Shown: positions 13,046 through 24,539 of the stretch, one piece after another | Numbering within the stretch: position 1 is the first letter of the stretch | How the letters are laid out: each line of letters begins with the position of its first letter | NCBI RefSeq assembly: GCF_963678635.1 | Contig: NC_087065.1 | Location: 870,001 to 934,000, forward strand | Direction: 5' to 3' | DNA length: 64,000 bases | From: Symsagittifera roscoffensis | Taxonomy: Eukaryota; Xenacoelomorpha; Acoela; Convolutidae | Made by a program: the position numbers and the translations under genes | The notes under the pieces: model-generated | The model's input: the letters and a program-made list of their open reading frames with translations, nothing else | What the model was told of the DNA's origin: nothing | Databases searched by the model: none

Positions 13046-15139
13046 TTAGAATTGCAACTGGGTACTACAATTACTTTGTCCACAGGACTCATCTGGACTA
13101 CTGGTGGTATCTTGGATCATATTGAATTCATAATTTTTGATGCCTCCATCACACTTAAACTGGACGTAGCGAACACGTCCGGGAGACTTAACGTCCTTTG
13201 TTCCAATTTGACCAGGACTTGTTGTTTTTCAAACGGTAAAAAACTCGGTTCAAAATTATTACTTTTCTGCTTATGTTTTGTCGGCTTAGTTGCCAGATCT
13301 TAGAATCGTCTTTTTTTATTGTAAAAATTTTTCACTATAGTTGATGATTTGAATGTTCAAGCGTTTTAAGAATCCGGTCGAATCGACAGGTGATTTTTTT
13401 AGATTGATTGTAATTTTTGCAAATCGATTTGTTAAAATTTCATTTTTTTTTCGATGTTTTGTCTTTTTATCCGCTGAATAAATTTTTTGTGGCATCGTTT
13501 GGGGCTCAAAAATTATTTTTGTATGCAAGGCGTGCGTGTGTTCTGGGGGAATTGAAACGTTTTTTTTATTAGTATAGAATTTTTTTTCCGCATGAATGGT
13601 TTCTGCTCTGGTTTTTTCGGCTCTGTTACCGACTCTTGACTATAAATTCGAATTCAATCAACCATTCGGTGCATCTGCCGTAGAAGTATTCTAAGTGCTT
13701 GATACATTAAAGGGCTGCGAATTGAAACCGATCGAGACCTGATTTTTTGCAAACTAGAGTTTTTGTGTTTTTTTTCGGGCTATTGTCTCTTTGTTTTTTT
13801 TCCATCAGCTTAGTTCTCGTAGCCCGATTTTTTAAAGGCTCAGCTTTCTTCCAAGTTTCTGTAATCCCTATGCTTGAGACGACGAATCCCGGGACTGCAA
13901 TTCTGAGACCTGCTTTTTTGCGAAAAGAAAATTCTCAGCTCATTTGGATTATTGTCGATCTGCTTATTTTTTGTTGGCTTAGTTCAGCTGAGATTATATT
14001 TTCAAAATTCGGTTTCTTTCTAGCTTTTTGAAAATTCTTGTAAAATTTTGGATGATCCAGTGAATCGTGTATTTTGGGCTTTTGTTGCAATTTTTATCGA
14101 CAAAAATGATTTTTGAAATATTTTTCTTCCAGTTTTTTCCATTGTAATTTTAATCATAGTCAATCATTTTTGTATCGCAAAAGACGTAAAACTCAGTTCC
14201 TCCTCTGAATTTAGATTTTTGTCTTTGGTTTTTCAATAATTTCTTTTCATTTATTAACAATCGGAGCAAAATGTCATATACTGCGATGTTGGTTTTTGTT
14301 CCAATCTAAGTCGTAAATGAAAGTGCTCATTAAAAGTGTTCACCCATGATGTTGCTGCATAGCATGTCTTCAAAAGCATTTCATTAGCGTTTTGCAATTT
14401 AAAAACGGGTCCATTGAAAACGTTCAGGATCAGGATATTGAGACTTGTTAAAAAAATTGCCCCTTTGCCGAAAATTTAGTTTTATCTCGAAATCTATTTT
14501 TCCAATTTGAAAAAAAACGTTGTGCCAATTGAAAGACCGAATACACATTTGTCTGTCTGCTAGTCTTTTTTACCTTAATCTCTTTCTGCCTTACCCCTTT
14601 TTACGGCCTTCAAAAATTTCAGCATAAGGAGTTTTTGATTTTTTTTTTTTCAATTTAATTCAATTTCTGATAAACTTCTCACTCAAAAGTGAAAAAAATT
14701 GACTCCCTTTCTCTATGCATATTTCGCTATCCTCTAATTTTTAGAGAAGAAAATATGGCAGTTTTGAGTTTTGGAGTCTTAATCGGTTTTTTTACCCTTG
14801 CGATAAGCCAGAGTATTGCAACCGGGTACTTGACTTTTTTTCCCGTAAACAATTTTGTCCACAGACTCATCTGGACGTATGGACTTATCTCTACCTTGTT
14901 TTATTATCTGTTCAATTTTCCTAATTTCCTTAGCTCTCCTGGCCAACTTAGCCTGGAAGTAGCCTTTCAAGTTGGTTGTAAGTTTACCAATCTGTTTGGG
15001 TGAGTTTTCATTTTTTTTTCATTTTGGAAAATTTTTTCGTTTTTGGCAAAAATTAGGTTCCTACTAAAAAATTCGCCTGATTTTCAATAAAAGTGTATCA
15101 TTTCAGAGCCATTTATTTCTCTGTTTGCCTGCATACTCA
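13046..15139. other. A+T-rich non-coding DNA with diverged internal duplicates
   Basis: No supported gene. A ~65-bp segment (ttgcaac.gggtact ... ttgtccaca.gactcatctggac) occurs at about 13051-13105 and again, diverged, at about 14816-14880, and other phrases (ggcttagtt, cttttttgc) recur irregularly. The open frames here, including 14689-15003, are hydrophobic, T-run-driven frames lying in these repeats. Confidence 0.6.
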
Positions 15140-16900
15140 CCTAAATCCCTCCATTTAGAGCCTTCGAAAATGTGCGGGGGATCCATGTTTTTGATTTAAG
15201 AAGTTTTTTTTTCGGTTTTCCCGAAAACTGTTTCGCTCGAATATAATTTTTTGAGTTCAATGAATGGAAATCCTTTGAAAATCTCATCTGCATGAGTGGC
15301 CTTGACCAAATTTTTTTTGCATATAAAATTATGGCCCTCGAAATAGTCAAATTTCTTTTTTTTGACAGTTTGTGGATCTTTTCGACTTTTCTCGAAAACT
15401 AACCTCTTTAATCTGATATTGTTAGTTCAATGAGATAACAGCTATTGAGAAGTTCCTCTACTTTAGCGGACACTAGCAAAAAGTTATACACAAAAAATTA
15501 TTGCCCTCTGAAAACTCTAACTTTTTTTAAAAAAAATTCTTGAAAACTACCCTGCAGTAACTGAGAAGTTTGGTTCAATTCTCCGGAAGCGCTTCGGGAA
15601 ATTCTTTTGCTTATGCGTTTACGTCCAATTGTTTTTTACTCCAGAAGTTTGTATTGCGGATTCAACTAAATCTATGTTGCGGATTCAATGATATAAAAGG
15701 TAGTGAAAAGTTCTTGAGCATAAGTCAAAACTAACAAAAAATTGTACACAACAAATTATCGCCGTCTGAAAAATCAAACTTTTGACCTTTGAATGTTTTT
15801 TATTACTTTTTTTGCTAAGTATCCTACCAAATCTGATATTATAGGTTTAATTGAAAAAACAGGTTGCTAAAATCCTACCTTTCATTAGCAACGCCCAGTT
15901 CGTTAAAAAAAGTTATGGCCTTCAATTAAGTCAAACTTTGACAGTGATTTTGGAATGGTTTGCGTTATTATGATTTACCGGACCAATTCTCAGGTTGCGT
16001 TCAATCGAGATACCCGGCTTTGGAAATCTTCTCCGCATAAGCAGCCGTAACCTGCTTTTCGCAGAAAAACATGGTTTTTGGGAGTAGTTTAAACGTTTTT
16101 TAGAACTTACGACCGCTTTTTCTTAATTTTCTTAAATTTTACACCACCAAGTCTGAGATGAAAAAATTTATTGAAAGAATGGTTTGCAACAATTGCTCTT
16201 GCAGAAACAGCGAATCTTTAGTTTTTTTAAGAAAAAAGTTTTCTCCTGAGGTAAATTGATTGTCTCTAAATTTCTTACTCTTCTTACTTATTTTGGTAGT
16301 GAAACAACTAAAGTCTTAGGCAAAATTGAATTTTTGAAACCACACTGTTCGTGCGGCATCAATATAGCAAACTTATTCAATATTAAGCGCGTTCTTCCAG
16401 CCTTAGCTGGTCCTGTTGTTTGAAATGTTTTTAAATGTTTTTATTGTATCGCAAGTGGCGCGAAGCTCGACTTCGCCTCCGAGTAAAACTTTTTTCTCGT
16501 ACTAATCTCACTAATCTGAGAAAGAGTATACAACAAAAAATTGGTAGTAATTTCTTTTCGTGAACGACTACAATCTTGTGTTTCTAGAATTTTTCTAGAA
16601 TTTTTCTTTGTCTTATCTAAATGTTTTTTTTTGAAATTTTGTCCGTTTTCCACCTGCAATTAAAATTTCAACCAAAGGAAAAAAATGTAGAAATTTAACC
16701 TGCTTATCTCGTTTCAATCTATTTTCTGTATCAAAAGCAGCATGGCCTTAGGAGAAGTTCACTATTGAATTTTATTAGCATTTTTGAGAATTTTTGACGA
16801 AACGAACCCTGCCAAATCTGAGATTAAGGAATCAATCAAAAAATAGGTTGGGGAAAATTTTTCGCATAAACCGCAAATCCGTAGGAAAATTGATATAAAT
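15140..16900. repeat. Degenerate tandem repeat, ~155-bp period
   Basis: The phrase (acc)aaatctgagatt...ggttcaat.gaga recurs, strongly diverged, near 15240, 15405, 15551, 15664, 15830, 15977, 16143 and 16812. Related phrases (tcatctgcat, aaaaaattat.gccctc, gtcaaacttttgacag) keep the same relative order. Spacing is mostly 113-166 bp. An old tandem array with no coding content. Confidence 0.65.
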
Positions 16901-17046
16901 ATTTCAAAAATCCATATTTAAATCGTTTTTGTGTAATCTTAAACTACTCCCGAAATTCACTCTCCCACATTCGAGTTTAAGGGTTCACACAAAAAAAACA
17001 AATCAAGCATTTGGTTTTTTTGAACATTTTCTTGGATTTTTTTTTT

Positions 17047-20000
17047 AACGCTGAATTAATCTGATCGATGAAACTGGTCTGCATATGGATTTTTCACCTG
17101 CCACAAAAATAAGAGCAAAAATTGGGCACGGAAATGTTGAAACTGTAAATGAGTCAACCGGGGGGCTTGTTGAGGTTTTTAAGTGAGCCGTTTAGCATGT
17201 GCAATTGGATTAGTTCTACATTGATTTTTTTAATTGTCAACTGTGATTTAAACTGCAAACCTTCAAGACATAAGTGCAAATAACGAACGGTTACAAATTT
17301 TGCAACTTTGGAAAACGGTTAATTTATAGTTTTTGCAAAACATCGTTTTTTCAGTTTAAAATGGTACACATTACTGATTCATAATCTTATTTCGTAATTT
17401 TTTTGACCGAAAGTTTTCATAATTCATAGATTTCGAAACCGATAAATGAAACAAGATTGTTCGATTTTCATTTCTATGTTTGACTTTCTTTCTATATTGA
17501 GATCCCCGTCAAAATACAGTTTTCTGTTGCTAAACCTAAAATTCATTAATTAATTAAAGATAAATTCTCAATATTCTTCCTATTGTAAACTTTTTTTGAG
17601 ATGAAAACGTTGCAAAAAAAACAAACTTCAAAAAATAATTCAAAGTTTTTGTGTTCAAAAAATTTTCCGAAAGTTTGATTGGTGATTTAAATTATCTCAA
17701 ACTGAAGATGATTTATTTGACTGTCCAAAGATACTACTTTCAAACAATTGTCTCGTGCATGCATTTTTATGTTCAGTAAAATAAAAAAAATTAACGTATT
17801 AATTGACTTGCGATGGAAAAATAAAGCCAAAAATGCCATCTCAGTAGAATTTCAGTTTTTCACGTTCAAAACAGTTTTTCACCATTTCAGTTTTTCACGT
17901 TCAAAACGTAGAAATTGTTGTTAAAGACTGAGACTGTAAAAAAACTAAAACTGAATATAGTGTAACGCTGTTTGTTTTAATTTAAGGATTTTTGTTTCAA
18001 AGTTAAAACTCAATTTGGGAGATGAGTTGTAATAATTAACTCATGTGCCTAATGGTAGTTAAAAATTGCTTCAAATAGAGTTTTTTATTGATTAAAAGAC
18101 ATTTCACATGATTTGATGTGGCAACGCATTTTTTCGCCCCAGTAAAGCTTTTTTAGCAAAAATAAACCGCTCGGAACACAAAACTCTGTTCATAGATTCA
18201 GGGCAGAGCACCTCATGTTCGGAATAACCGTTAATGGGCGATATTTTGGGTCAAATAGCATGCCTCAAAATAGCATGCATTGATATGTGAAATTATAACC
18301 GAGCTGAGAAAATAGAAGATTTCCCATGCAATAATTATCCTAAAACTGAACCAACTGACGTTTTACAACTCAAAATTGAAACTTTTTGATTAATTTCTTC
18401 CGAAAAAAACTTTAAAAAGACATTCTTTCAGGGATAATTAGCATGGTGGTAAAATTTTCACTTCGCGAGCGTCCAATTGTGTACTCAATCCCCTGTCATG
18501 CAATAATAGTGCGTGAGGTTGAGCTCTAGCTTCACCGTTCAACACAGCCTGACTAATTACGGCATTGCATTTAGTATGAACTTAGGATAGAATGTCTTCA
18601 GAATATAATTCGAAAATAAATTTTTAATCAATAATTTTTCCAAAACTTTGATTGGTGATTCATTTTATCTCATACTAAAATTTATTCAATTGACTGCCGA
18701 AAGATACTGCTTTCAAAGAATTATCTCGTGCATTTTTATGTTCAGAAAGAAAATTTTTTTTCTACTTGACATAGTTATGTACTTCTAGTTTTTTTAACGC
18801 ATCAAAAGACTTGCGATACAAAAATATAGCCAAAAGTGCCATCATAAAAAAGAAAAGCTTTAAAATAATTTTTCAGTTCTTCACGTTCAAAACGTAAAAC
18901 TCGTTGTTAAAGACTGTAAAGAAATTCAATACTGAAATAAATAGAACGCTATTTGTTTCAACTTGAAATCTTTCCATTCAAATTCAGTTTGGGAAGGGTG
19001 TAATAGTTAATTAATACGCCTAATAGTAGTTGCTAGTTGCTTCAATGAGCAATTTTTGTTCATTAAAACACAATTTAGTCAAAATTTTGAAAATCATATG
19101 ATTTGATATGGCAAAGCACTTTTTTCGCCCAATAAAACTTTTTTTAGCCCAATTAAACCGCTCGGAACAATAAAGACTGTTTCTGTTTCTACAATCGGGG
19201 CAAAGCACTTAATGTTCGGAATACCCCTTGAAAAATCTCAAGTAGATTTGCTAAAAAGTTTCAAAAAGCAAAGATTACTGAACCGTTATTTTTCGTCCCC
19301 CAGCTGCCATTATGAAAAAAGCAGTGGTAAAGTTTGAGTGATGCAGGGATCTCTTGTGATCAATTAGCTCGCCTTTGGCACTGTTTTGATTGCATAGATG
19401 TTTCACGTTACTCTATCAAAATAATATGCAGATACTTCAAAGCGCGTGTAAATTTGTCCAGAAAGCTGTTATTCAAACGCCGGCAATTTTCTCTACAAAA
19501 TTACTGAAAAAGTTTTTTTTCGCATTTGAAATTGGGAATTACATATCTTTTTGGAGTATAAAAGTTTTAATTCAAAAATTTTTGTTTAGAACGCTGAATT
19601 AGTCTGAAAGATTAAACTAGTCTGCATTCGGATTTTCACCTTCCCCAGAAAAAAAAACAACAATTAGGCAGGAAATTGTAGAAACTGCAAATGAGTCATA
19701 CGCAGGGCATGTAGAAGTTATTAAGTGAGCCAATTAGCATGCGCAATTGAAATAATTCCAAATTGATTTTTTAATGCCATCTGTGATTTCAATTGCAAAT
19801 TTTCAAGGCATAATTGAAAAAAATGAACGGTTAGAAATAATTTAGCAACTTAAGAAAAACGTTAATTTACAGTTTTTGCGAAACATGATTTTTTTCAATT
19901 AAAAAAAAACACATTGCTGATTCATAATTTTATTTCGTAAGAATTTTGACTAAAAATTTAGATATTTCATAGTTTTCGAAACAAATAATTGACTATTTTT

Positions 20001-20570
20001 TTTCGATTTTCCTTTCTACGCTTGACTTTTTTCTGATATTTAGATCCCCCTCGAAGTACATTGTTCTGCTGTTATACCTAAAAATCATCAATTTATAAAA
20101 CATAACTTCTCAATATTCCTCCTATTTAAAATTTTATTAGATGGAAATTTTGCATTAGAGAGTCTTCAAAATCTAAAAGATTGATATGCGAAATTATAAC
20201 CTAGCTGAGAAAATAGGAGATTTCCCATGCGTTAATTATCCTAAAACTGACCCAATTGACATTTTGCAAACTCGTCTAATTATTTTTGAAAAATTCCTAG
20301 GTGAAAATTGTAGGTGAATTGTGAACAATTGGCTGCAATTTCTTTCAGATTATATCATTTTTTTTGTCAAAAACTGCTTTTCAAAACGTTGAAGTCAAAA
20401 ATGAATTTTCCAAAAAGTAATTTAGAAAAACATTCTTTCAGGGAAAATTAGCATGGTACTTCGAGATCGTCAAATTGTGTACTCAATCCCCTGTCATGGC
20501 AATAACAGTGTGTGAGGTCGAGCTCTCACTTGACCTTTAGATTGACCGTTCAACACAGCCTGACAAATTC
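17047..20570. repeat. Interleaved diverged duplications (A-B-C-B'-A'-C')
   Basis: Three blocks each occur twice in the same orientation: A 17047-17615 with A' 19590-20155 (aacgctgaattaatctga...), B 17660-18230 with B' 18630-19225 (tttgattggtgatt...ctcgtgcat...ttgcgat), C 18278-18560 with C' 20180-20570 (attgatatg.gaaattataacc.agctgagaaaata). Copies are clearly similar but carry many substitutions and indels. No frame is shared between copies, so the unit appears non-coding. Confidence 0.8.
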
Positions 20571-21371
20571 CTGCTGCAATTGTGGTACCACGTAAAAGTT
20601 ATAGACCCAAAAAAACGACCTTGAGTAAAAAAGAGCTCGACTCAGCAATTTAACTCTGGAATGTGGGGAACTAAGAGAAACTATTTTTTTTTTCATTAAT
20701 TTTGCCCGCGGTGGCTTCAGCAATGATGTTTAATACGTTCTTGAAGATTGTTGTCATACTTTTTTTCAAGATTGTTGTCAAAATCTTTTTCTAAGCCGAC
20801 ATGGAGTGCTTTTCGTTTCCATTCAACTGTTTATTTTAGAGTTTGTTTAAAAAAACTTGAAATATGTTAGTTTGAAGGAGGTGGGAGCGGGAGCGCGCCG
20901 AAAAAATGCAATATTTTGATTATTTTTTTCCAAAATTAGGAAATATATGGAGTTTCAGTTAAAGCCCACGTCAACTAGCAAGTTGGCGCTGCTATGCAGT
21001 GCCTTTTCCCCCAATGGTATGGACGCTCCAACAACAGGCCAGCATTGCCAGCCAATGTATAGTTTAAGTAACTCCTGTAGTATATAGCCAAACTTCATTC
21101 GCGCAATAGCTCTTTAAAAGAGCAGAATATTGGGTTGCATATTTCACAATTCAGGAAGGTTCTTCCAACTCTCAATTCGTTCCTGTTGCATTTAAACTGT
21201 GCTAACTTGAAGACAGCCTTCACAATATTACATAATTGCTATCAAGTGTGGTCTCGAATAGTTCTTCGCAGAGTCCATCTACCGATTAATTAGAGACAGG
21301 GGAAGAAAAATTGGGATTAACCCACTGGCAAAGCGGCTTAGAAGTTTTTAGCATTATTCGACCCCCCGGTC
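20571..21371. other. Non-coding interval upstream of an exon-like segment
   Basis: No gene or repeat recognised. The last ~200 bp are closer to balanced base composition and lead into the open frame at 21372. A possible splice acceptor (gaagtttttag) ends at about 21351. Confidence 0.4.
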
Positions 21372-21503
21372 ATGCAGAAGAGTAACATTCGCATGGTGTT
21401 GTTGGTGGCAGGGGGAGCAGGGGTCGCCCTGAGCCAGTTCGCCTCCGAGTACAGAGAAATAACAGGGGAGAGACTGTTGGACCCCCCTGTCACAGAAGAA
21501 CGG
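21372..21503 (+). CDS. Candidate 5' coding exon, short protein with one hydrophobic segment
   Basis: Forty-four codons from ATG, in a G+C-rich island within A+T-rich DNA, starting MQKSNIRMVLLVAGGAGVAL and ending PVTEER directly before a canonical donor (cgg^gtgagg) in phase 0. Residues 7-20 are a plausible membrane or import segment followed by a charged stretch, the look of a small mitochondrial inner-membrane assembly factor (COX16 came to mind), but the match is too weak to name. The downstream intron begins with gtgaggat, which is also the left target duplication of the hAT-like element at 21512. Two further phase-0 segments on this strand (22441-22521 and 36714-36941) could belong to the same transcript; that is inference. 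Confidence 0.5.
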
Positions 21504-21511
21504 GTGAGGAT
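21504..21511. repeat. Target-site duplication, left (gtgaggat)
   Basis: Eight bases immediately before the element at 21512. The right counterpart at 21836-21843 is atgaggat (7 of 8). The left copy doubles as the 5' splice site of the preceding exon. Confidence 0.75.
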
Positions 21512-21835
21512 CAGGGGCGGATTACGGGGGAAGGGGCATGCCCCTGCCGACCCAAAGGAATTTTTAAGAAATCCATTTTTGGCCGACCGACCCTAAAATT
21601 TTTCTAAGGGCGCCTCTGGCGCCAATACATACTAACTGTGAGGGGGAGTGCGTGCAAAAAAAAACGTGTTTTTTTTTCGTCAACATTTTCCAAAAAGTGC
21701 CCAAAAAGCGTCTTTTTAGTGCTCTAGGAGAGCTCGGAAAATCAATTTGGTCGATCTAAAAAAAAGGTAGTCAAAATTTTCCAAAGTTTTTTTGAAAATC
21801 AGCCCCCCCTCGAGAAAATCCTAGATCCACCCCTG
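21512..21835. mobile_element. hAT-like miniature element (MITE), 324 bp
   Basis: Begins caggggcggatta and ends tagatccacccctg, i.e. short terminal inverted repeats of type CAGGGG(C/T)GGAT, with an 8-bp target duplication. Eight-base duplications and CAGnGGCGGAT-type ends are typical of hAT transposons. It has no coding capacity. Its interior carries the module ggccgaccgaccctaaaattttt...ggcgcc, found again in both orientations at 22130-22200, 45370-45450, 46420-46555 and 63830-63930. Confidence 0.8.
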
Positions 21836-21843
21836 ATGAGGAT
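21836..21843. repeat. Target-site duplication, right (atgaggat)
   Basis: Partner of 21504-21511; one mismatch at the first base, which destroys the GT of the duplicated donor. Confidence 0.75.
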
Positions 21844-21876
21844 AACAGTTTGCTCAGATCACAATTGCAATTAAGT

Positions 21877-22294
21877 CAGATCTAGGATTTTCTCGAGGGG
21901 GTGGTTTTTCGAAAAAATTTAGAACATTTGGTCAACTTTTTTTTAGGTAGACCAAATTGATTTTCTGAGCTCTCCCAAATCACTATAATGACCCTATTTT
22001 GACAAACAATTTCTAGGCAGCAGGGAAGTTTTTGAAAAAACAGGCCAGAAAAGGCATTTATAGGCATTTTATAGAGAATGTTGACCAAAAATTAGGTTTT
22101 TTCGGCGCAATCCGCCCTCAAATTTAGTATATATTGGCGCAAAAGGCGCCCTTAGAAAAGTTTTAGGGTCTGTCAGCCAAAAATGGATAATTCAAAATAG
22201 TACAAAGGGGGGACCCTTTGGGTCGGCATGGGGGTTGAATCTCTGAGAGGGAAAGGAGCGTCCGTCTCCCCCCCCCCCCCTTGAATCCGCCCTG
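21877..22294. mobile_element. Second hAT-like element, inverted relative to the first
   Basis: Starts cag-atctaggattttctcgag (six bases of the terminal repeat appear deleted) and ends ccttgaatccgccctg. It is an inverted relative of 21512-21835, longer by ~95 bp and with a C-homopolymer near its right end. The flanking octamers do not match, so the target duplication is lost or the right end is a recombinant. Together the two copies form a large imperfect inverted repeat 41 bp apart. Confidence 0.7.
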
Positions 22295-22440
22295 ATAGCA
22301 ACACATAATTTAAAAATAAAAACATTTTTTTTTCTAATTTCAGCCCGATTTTTTTCTAATTTCTATTTTTTTTATCTTTTCTAATTTCAGCCCATTTCCA
22401 TTTTCTGAAATGTAACATGGCTGATTATGTTTCTGATCAG

Positions 22441-22521
22441 TGGCCACTTATGCATCACCAGGAGAAGCTCAGCTCTGGTTCAGTCACGACCGCCCACGCG
22501 CTCGTTCTGAGATGGTACTTG
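22441..22521 (+). CDS. Possible internal exon, 27 codons, phase 0
   Basis: Lies between an acceptor-like tgtttctgatcag and a donor gtaggg, open throughout, reading WPLMHHQEKL...RWYL. The balanced base composition contrasts with its surroundings. An alternative reading is an unspliced frame from ATG at 22417. Twenty bases downstream the LTR element begins. No family recognised. The reading-phase match with 21503 and 36714 is the only link between these segments. Confidence 0.3.
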
Positions 22522-22537
22522 GTAGGGCTGTCAATTA

Positions 22538-22541
22538 CACC
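22538..22541. repeat. Target-site duplication of LTR element, left (cacc)
   Basis: Matches cacc at 36191-36194 directly outside the other LTR. A 5-bp reading (acacc) is possible because the LTR ends in a. Confidence 0.75.
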
Positions 22542-22703
22542 TATTACGCTAGCAAAATTATATACGTCGGACAAAACGCTTGCTAGGAATAAAGGGTCCT
22601 TTCTACTTTCGATCTAAGAAAGTAAATCTAAAATTCGCTGAGAAATATTTTATTAGAAAAGAAGTTAGTATGAATTTACAGCAAGTTGCCTTTTGACTCA
22701 ATA

Positions 22704-22709
22704 TTTATT
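22704..22709 (-). terminator. Polyadenylation signal AATAAA in 3' LTR
   Basis: tttatt on the plus strand, AATAAA in element sense, ~160 nt after the TATA box; positioned to end the genomic transcript in R. Confidence 0.6.
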
Positions 22710-22864
22710 TTAGGGGTGAGATTGGAGATATTTTATAGAGAATGGTTGGGGTGGTTAAAGAGAGTGGTGTTGGTGTTAGAAGAGAAATTGTTGGGATATT
22801 AGAGAGGGATGTTGTGGTGTTAGAAGAGAAATTGTTGGGAATGAATTCCCGTAGTTTTGAGCTT

Positions 22865-22874
22865 CTATTTATAC
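22865..22874 (-). promoter_or_regulatory. TATA box GTATAAATAG in 3' LTR
   Basis: Element-sense GAGTATAAATAGAAGC, identical in the other LTR. It splits the LTR into ~330 bp of U3 and ~320 bp of R-U5. Confidence 0.65.
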
Positions 22875-23195
22875 TCAAATGGTGAAATCACGCCACTTTT
22901 GGTATCAAATGAGAAGTTACTTCCTAACTTCGTATTCTCTATTCGTACATTCGTATTTTACGAGAAGAGTGTTTCGTATGCTCGAACTTTACGAGAGGAA
23001 TTGTTAATATTCGCATTGAATGAGAATAGTCGTTTCAATTCTCAATGCTTAAAGCGTTATACGAATTATTCCAATAGCATTTCCCTTCCTTTTGCAAGGG
23101 AATAAAAACATATTTCTTTTGTGGTGGCGGCGGCGTCACATTTTGTGAACGCAATAAAATAATTCATGTTTCTGTTTCTATTTGAAATCAGAACA

Positions 23196-23215
23196 TATCC
23201 ATCCTCCTATTTGGA
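23196..23215 (-). other. Polypurine-tract-like site
   Basis: In element sense the bases just before the 3' LTR read aaataggaggatggata, purine-rich and ending at the LTR's TGTT start, where a plus-strand primer site is expected. Somewhat interrupted by T. Confidence 0.5.
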
Positions 23216-23843
23216 GAGGAAAAAAACTAAAACTTTCATTTTTTTACTTTCACTTGAATAGTGGGGTAATTGTTGATCGATCGAAGCTTTTTCTTTCAAT
23301 CTCATAAAAATGGTTCAATAGTTTGTTGGTATTACAGGTAGCAGATGTTATTGAACAACTGATACTTTGAGTCAGGCTTGAATGAATATAAATACATCAG
23401 TTACATTTATCAATCAAAATAGAGTTTACACAACCAATAGATTTAACTATAAATTTAAATACATCAAAATTATTTGTTTCTCAAAAATTTGCACGTCAGT
23501 TTAATATTATCATCATTGAACATTCTTTTTCCGAAGTCTCCTTTTGTCCTGAAATATGTGAAGTGGATGTTCATATGCGTAATAAGGGGAGGACTGGTTC
23601 ATACAAAGGGGGTATTTTTTGTTTTTTTTTTTGTTTTTCATAAAAGTCAAAATTGTTGAGAAAGGCAAAACTAATAGCTGTACTACATAGCTATATAAAG
23701 CGAAAGAATAAATGTTTAAATGAAAGGATAAATTTGTACAATTTTCCTTCCAACCGGGCTATAAGTTGGTGATTTTTTGTTTTCAAATTGTGGATTTGCT
23801 TTTTCAGCTCCCGGATTTGATGCGTTTCATGTATATGACTGCG
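23216..23843. other. Non-coding 3' region of the LTR element
   Basis: Between the 3' ORF and the 3' LTR. No supported frame on either strand; A/T runs and a few short frames only. Confidence 0.5.
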
Positions 23844-24494
23844 CTAAATTTGCTCAGTATAGTCATCTAACTGGGGGGTTTGTAATTTTGCCGTCAGATA
23901 TTTTGCTGGGACATACATTTTTTGATATTCAAGAAGGGAATTAGATATGGAGTACATTTTTTTTATAGGGTGATCGGCTTCTAATTTAAAACGATTGATT
24001 AATGGACTCAAAGTATAATTCAGATCCATATCGAAGCCGGGATTGCTGTTAGAATTAATATATCGTTCACTTTCTAACTGAATATGTAATTTAGTTTTTA
24101 ATTCAGTGGGGTGTAAGGGCTGTCGCCTAATGGTCATTGGATATTGAGAAAGTGATACCGGCGTATTTGCCGTTAGTATCTTATATGGTCTCACTATCTG
24201 GGTCCGTTTTTTAAATTTGGAAATTGAGGGAACCAGGGGTATTTTGAAATCAGGTGGTGAAACTTTTAGGGGTGGTGGCTTTGATGCTGTAGTTATTGGG
24301 ACAGCTGAATTGGTTTGAATTAGTGGCTCAACGAAGAATCGTGTTGAGGTTGGCTTTGCAGTGGGGGTTGTAGTAGTAGAAACAGTTGGTTGTTGAGTGA
24401 GTGCTCAAAGCTGCGAGTCCAGTGGATCAGTTGATGGCAGGAGTGAGAGAAGATCCTCAAAATCTCTCAAGTCGTCATCAAGTGATGCGTCCAT
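23844..24494 (-). pseudogene. 3' accessory ORF of the retroelement, acidic N-terminus
   Basis: From ATG at 24494 the frame runs 217 codons to 23844, broken once by TGA at 24407-24405. Residues 1-29 are strongly acidic with interspersed bulky hydrophobics (DDDLRDFEDLLSLLPS), the pattern of an acidic transcriptional activation domain. A Thr/Pro-rich linker follows, then a basic patch (KFKKR) and a C-terminal half without recognisable domain. Three stops separate it from env upstream, so it is an independent gene, presumably expressed from a spliced message. Its position after env matches the regulatory genes of complex retroviruses; a transactivator role is inference. Confidence 0.65.
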
Positions 24495-24539
24495 AGTTGA
24501 ATCAGTTGGTATATCCTAGAACATTAGAATTTTTTTTTA

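Larger units (their letters stand above)
22542..23195 (-). repeat. 3' LTR (element sense), 654 bp
   Basis: Nearly identical to 35536-36190, with about 20 substitutions and a 1-bp indel. In element sense it begins TGTTCTGATTTC and ends ...GTAATA. It contains a 27-bp internal tandem duplication (gtggtgttagaagagaaatt...), a TATA box and an AATAAA signal. Confidence 0.95.

Noticed and set aside
14689-15003. 104-codon hydrophobic frame
   Set aside because: Lies in a locally duplicated A+T-rich repeat, lacks splice context and family similarity, and its apparent membrane segments follow from T runs.
22857-23105. 82-codon frame present in both LTRs (also 35852-36100)
   Set aside because: Runs opposite to the element's promoter across the TATA region; conservation reflects LTR identity, and no independent start signal is seen.
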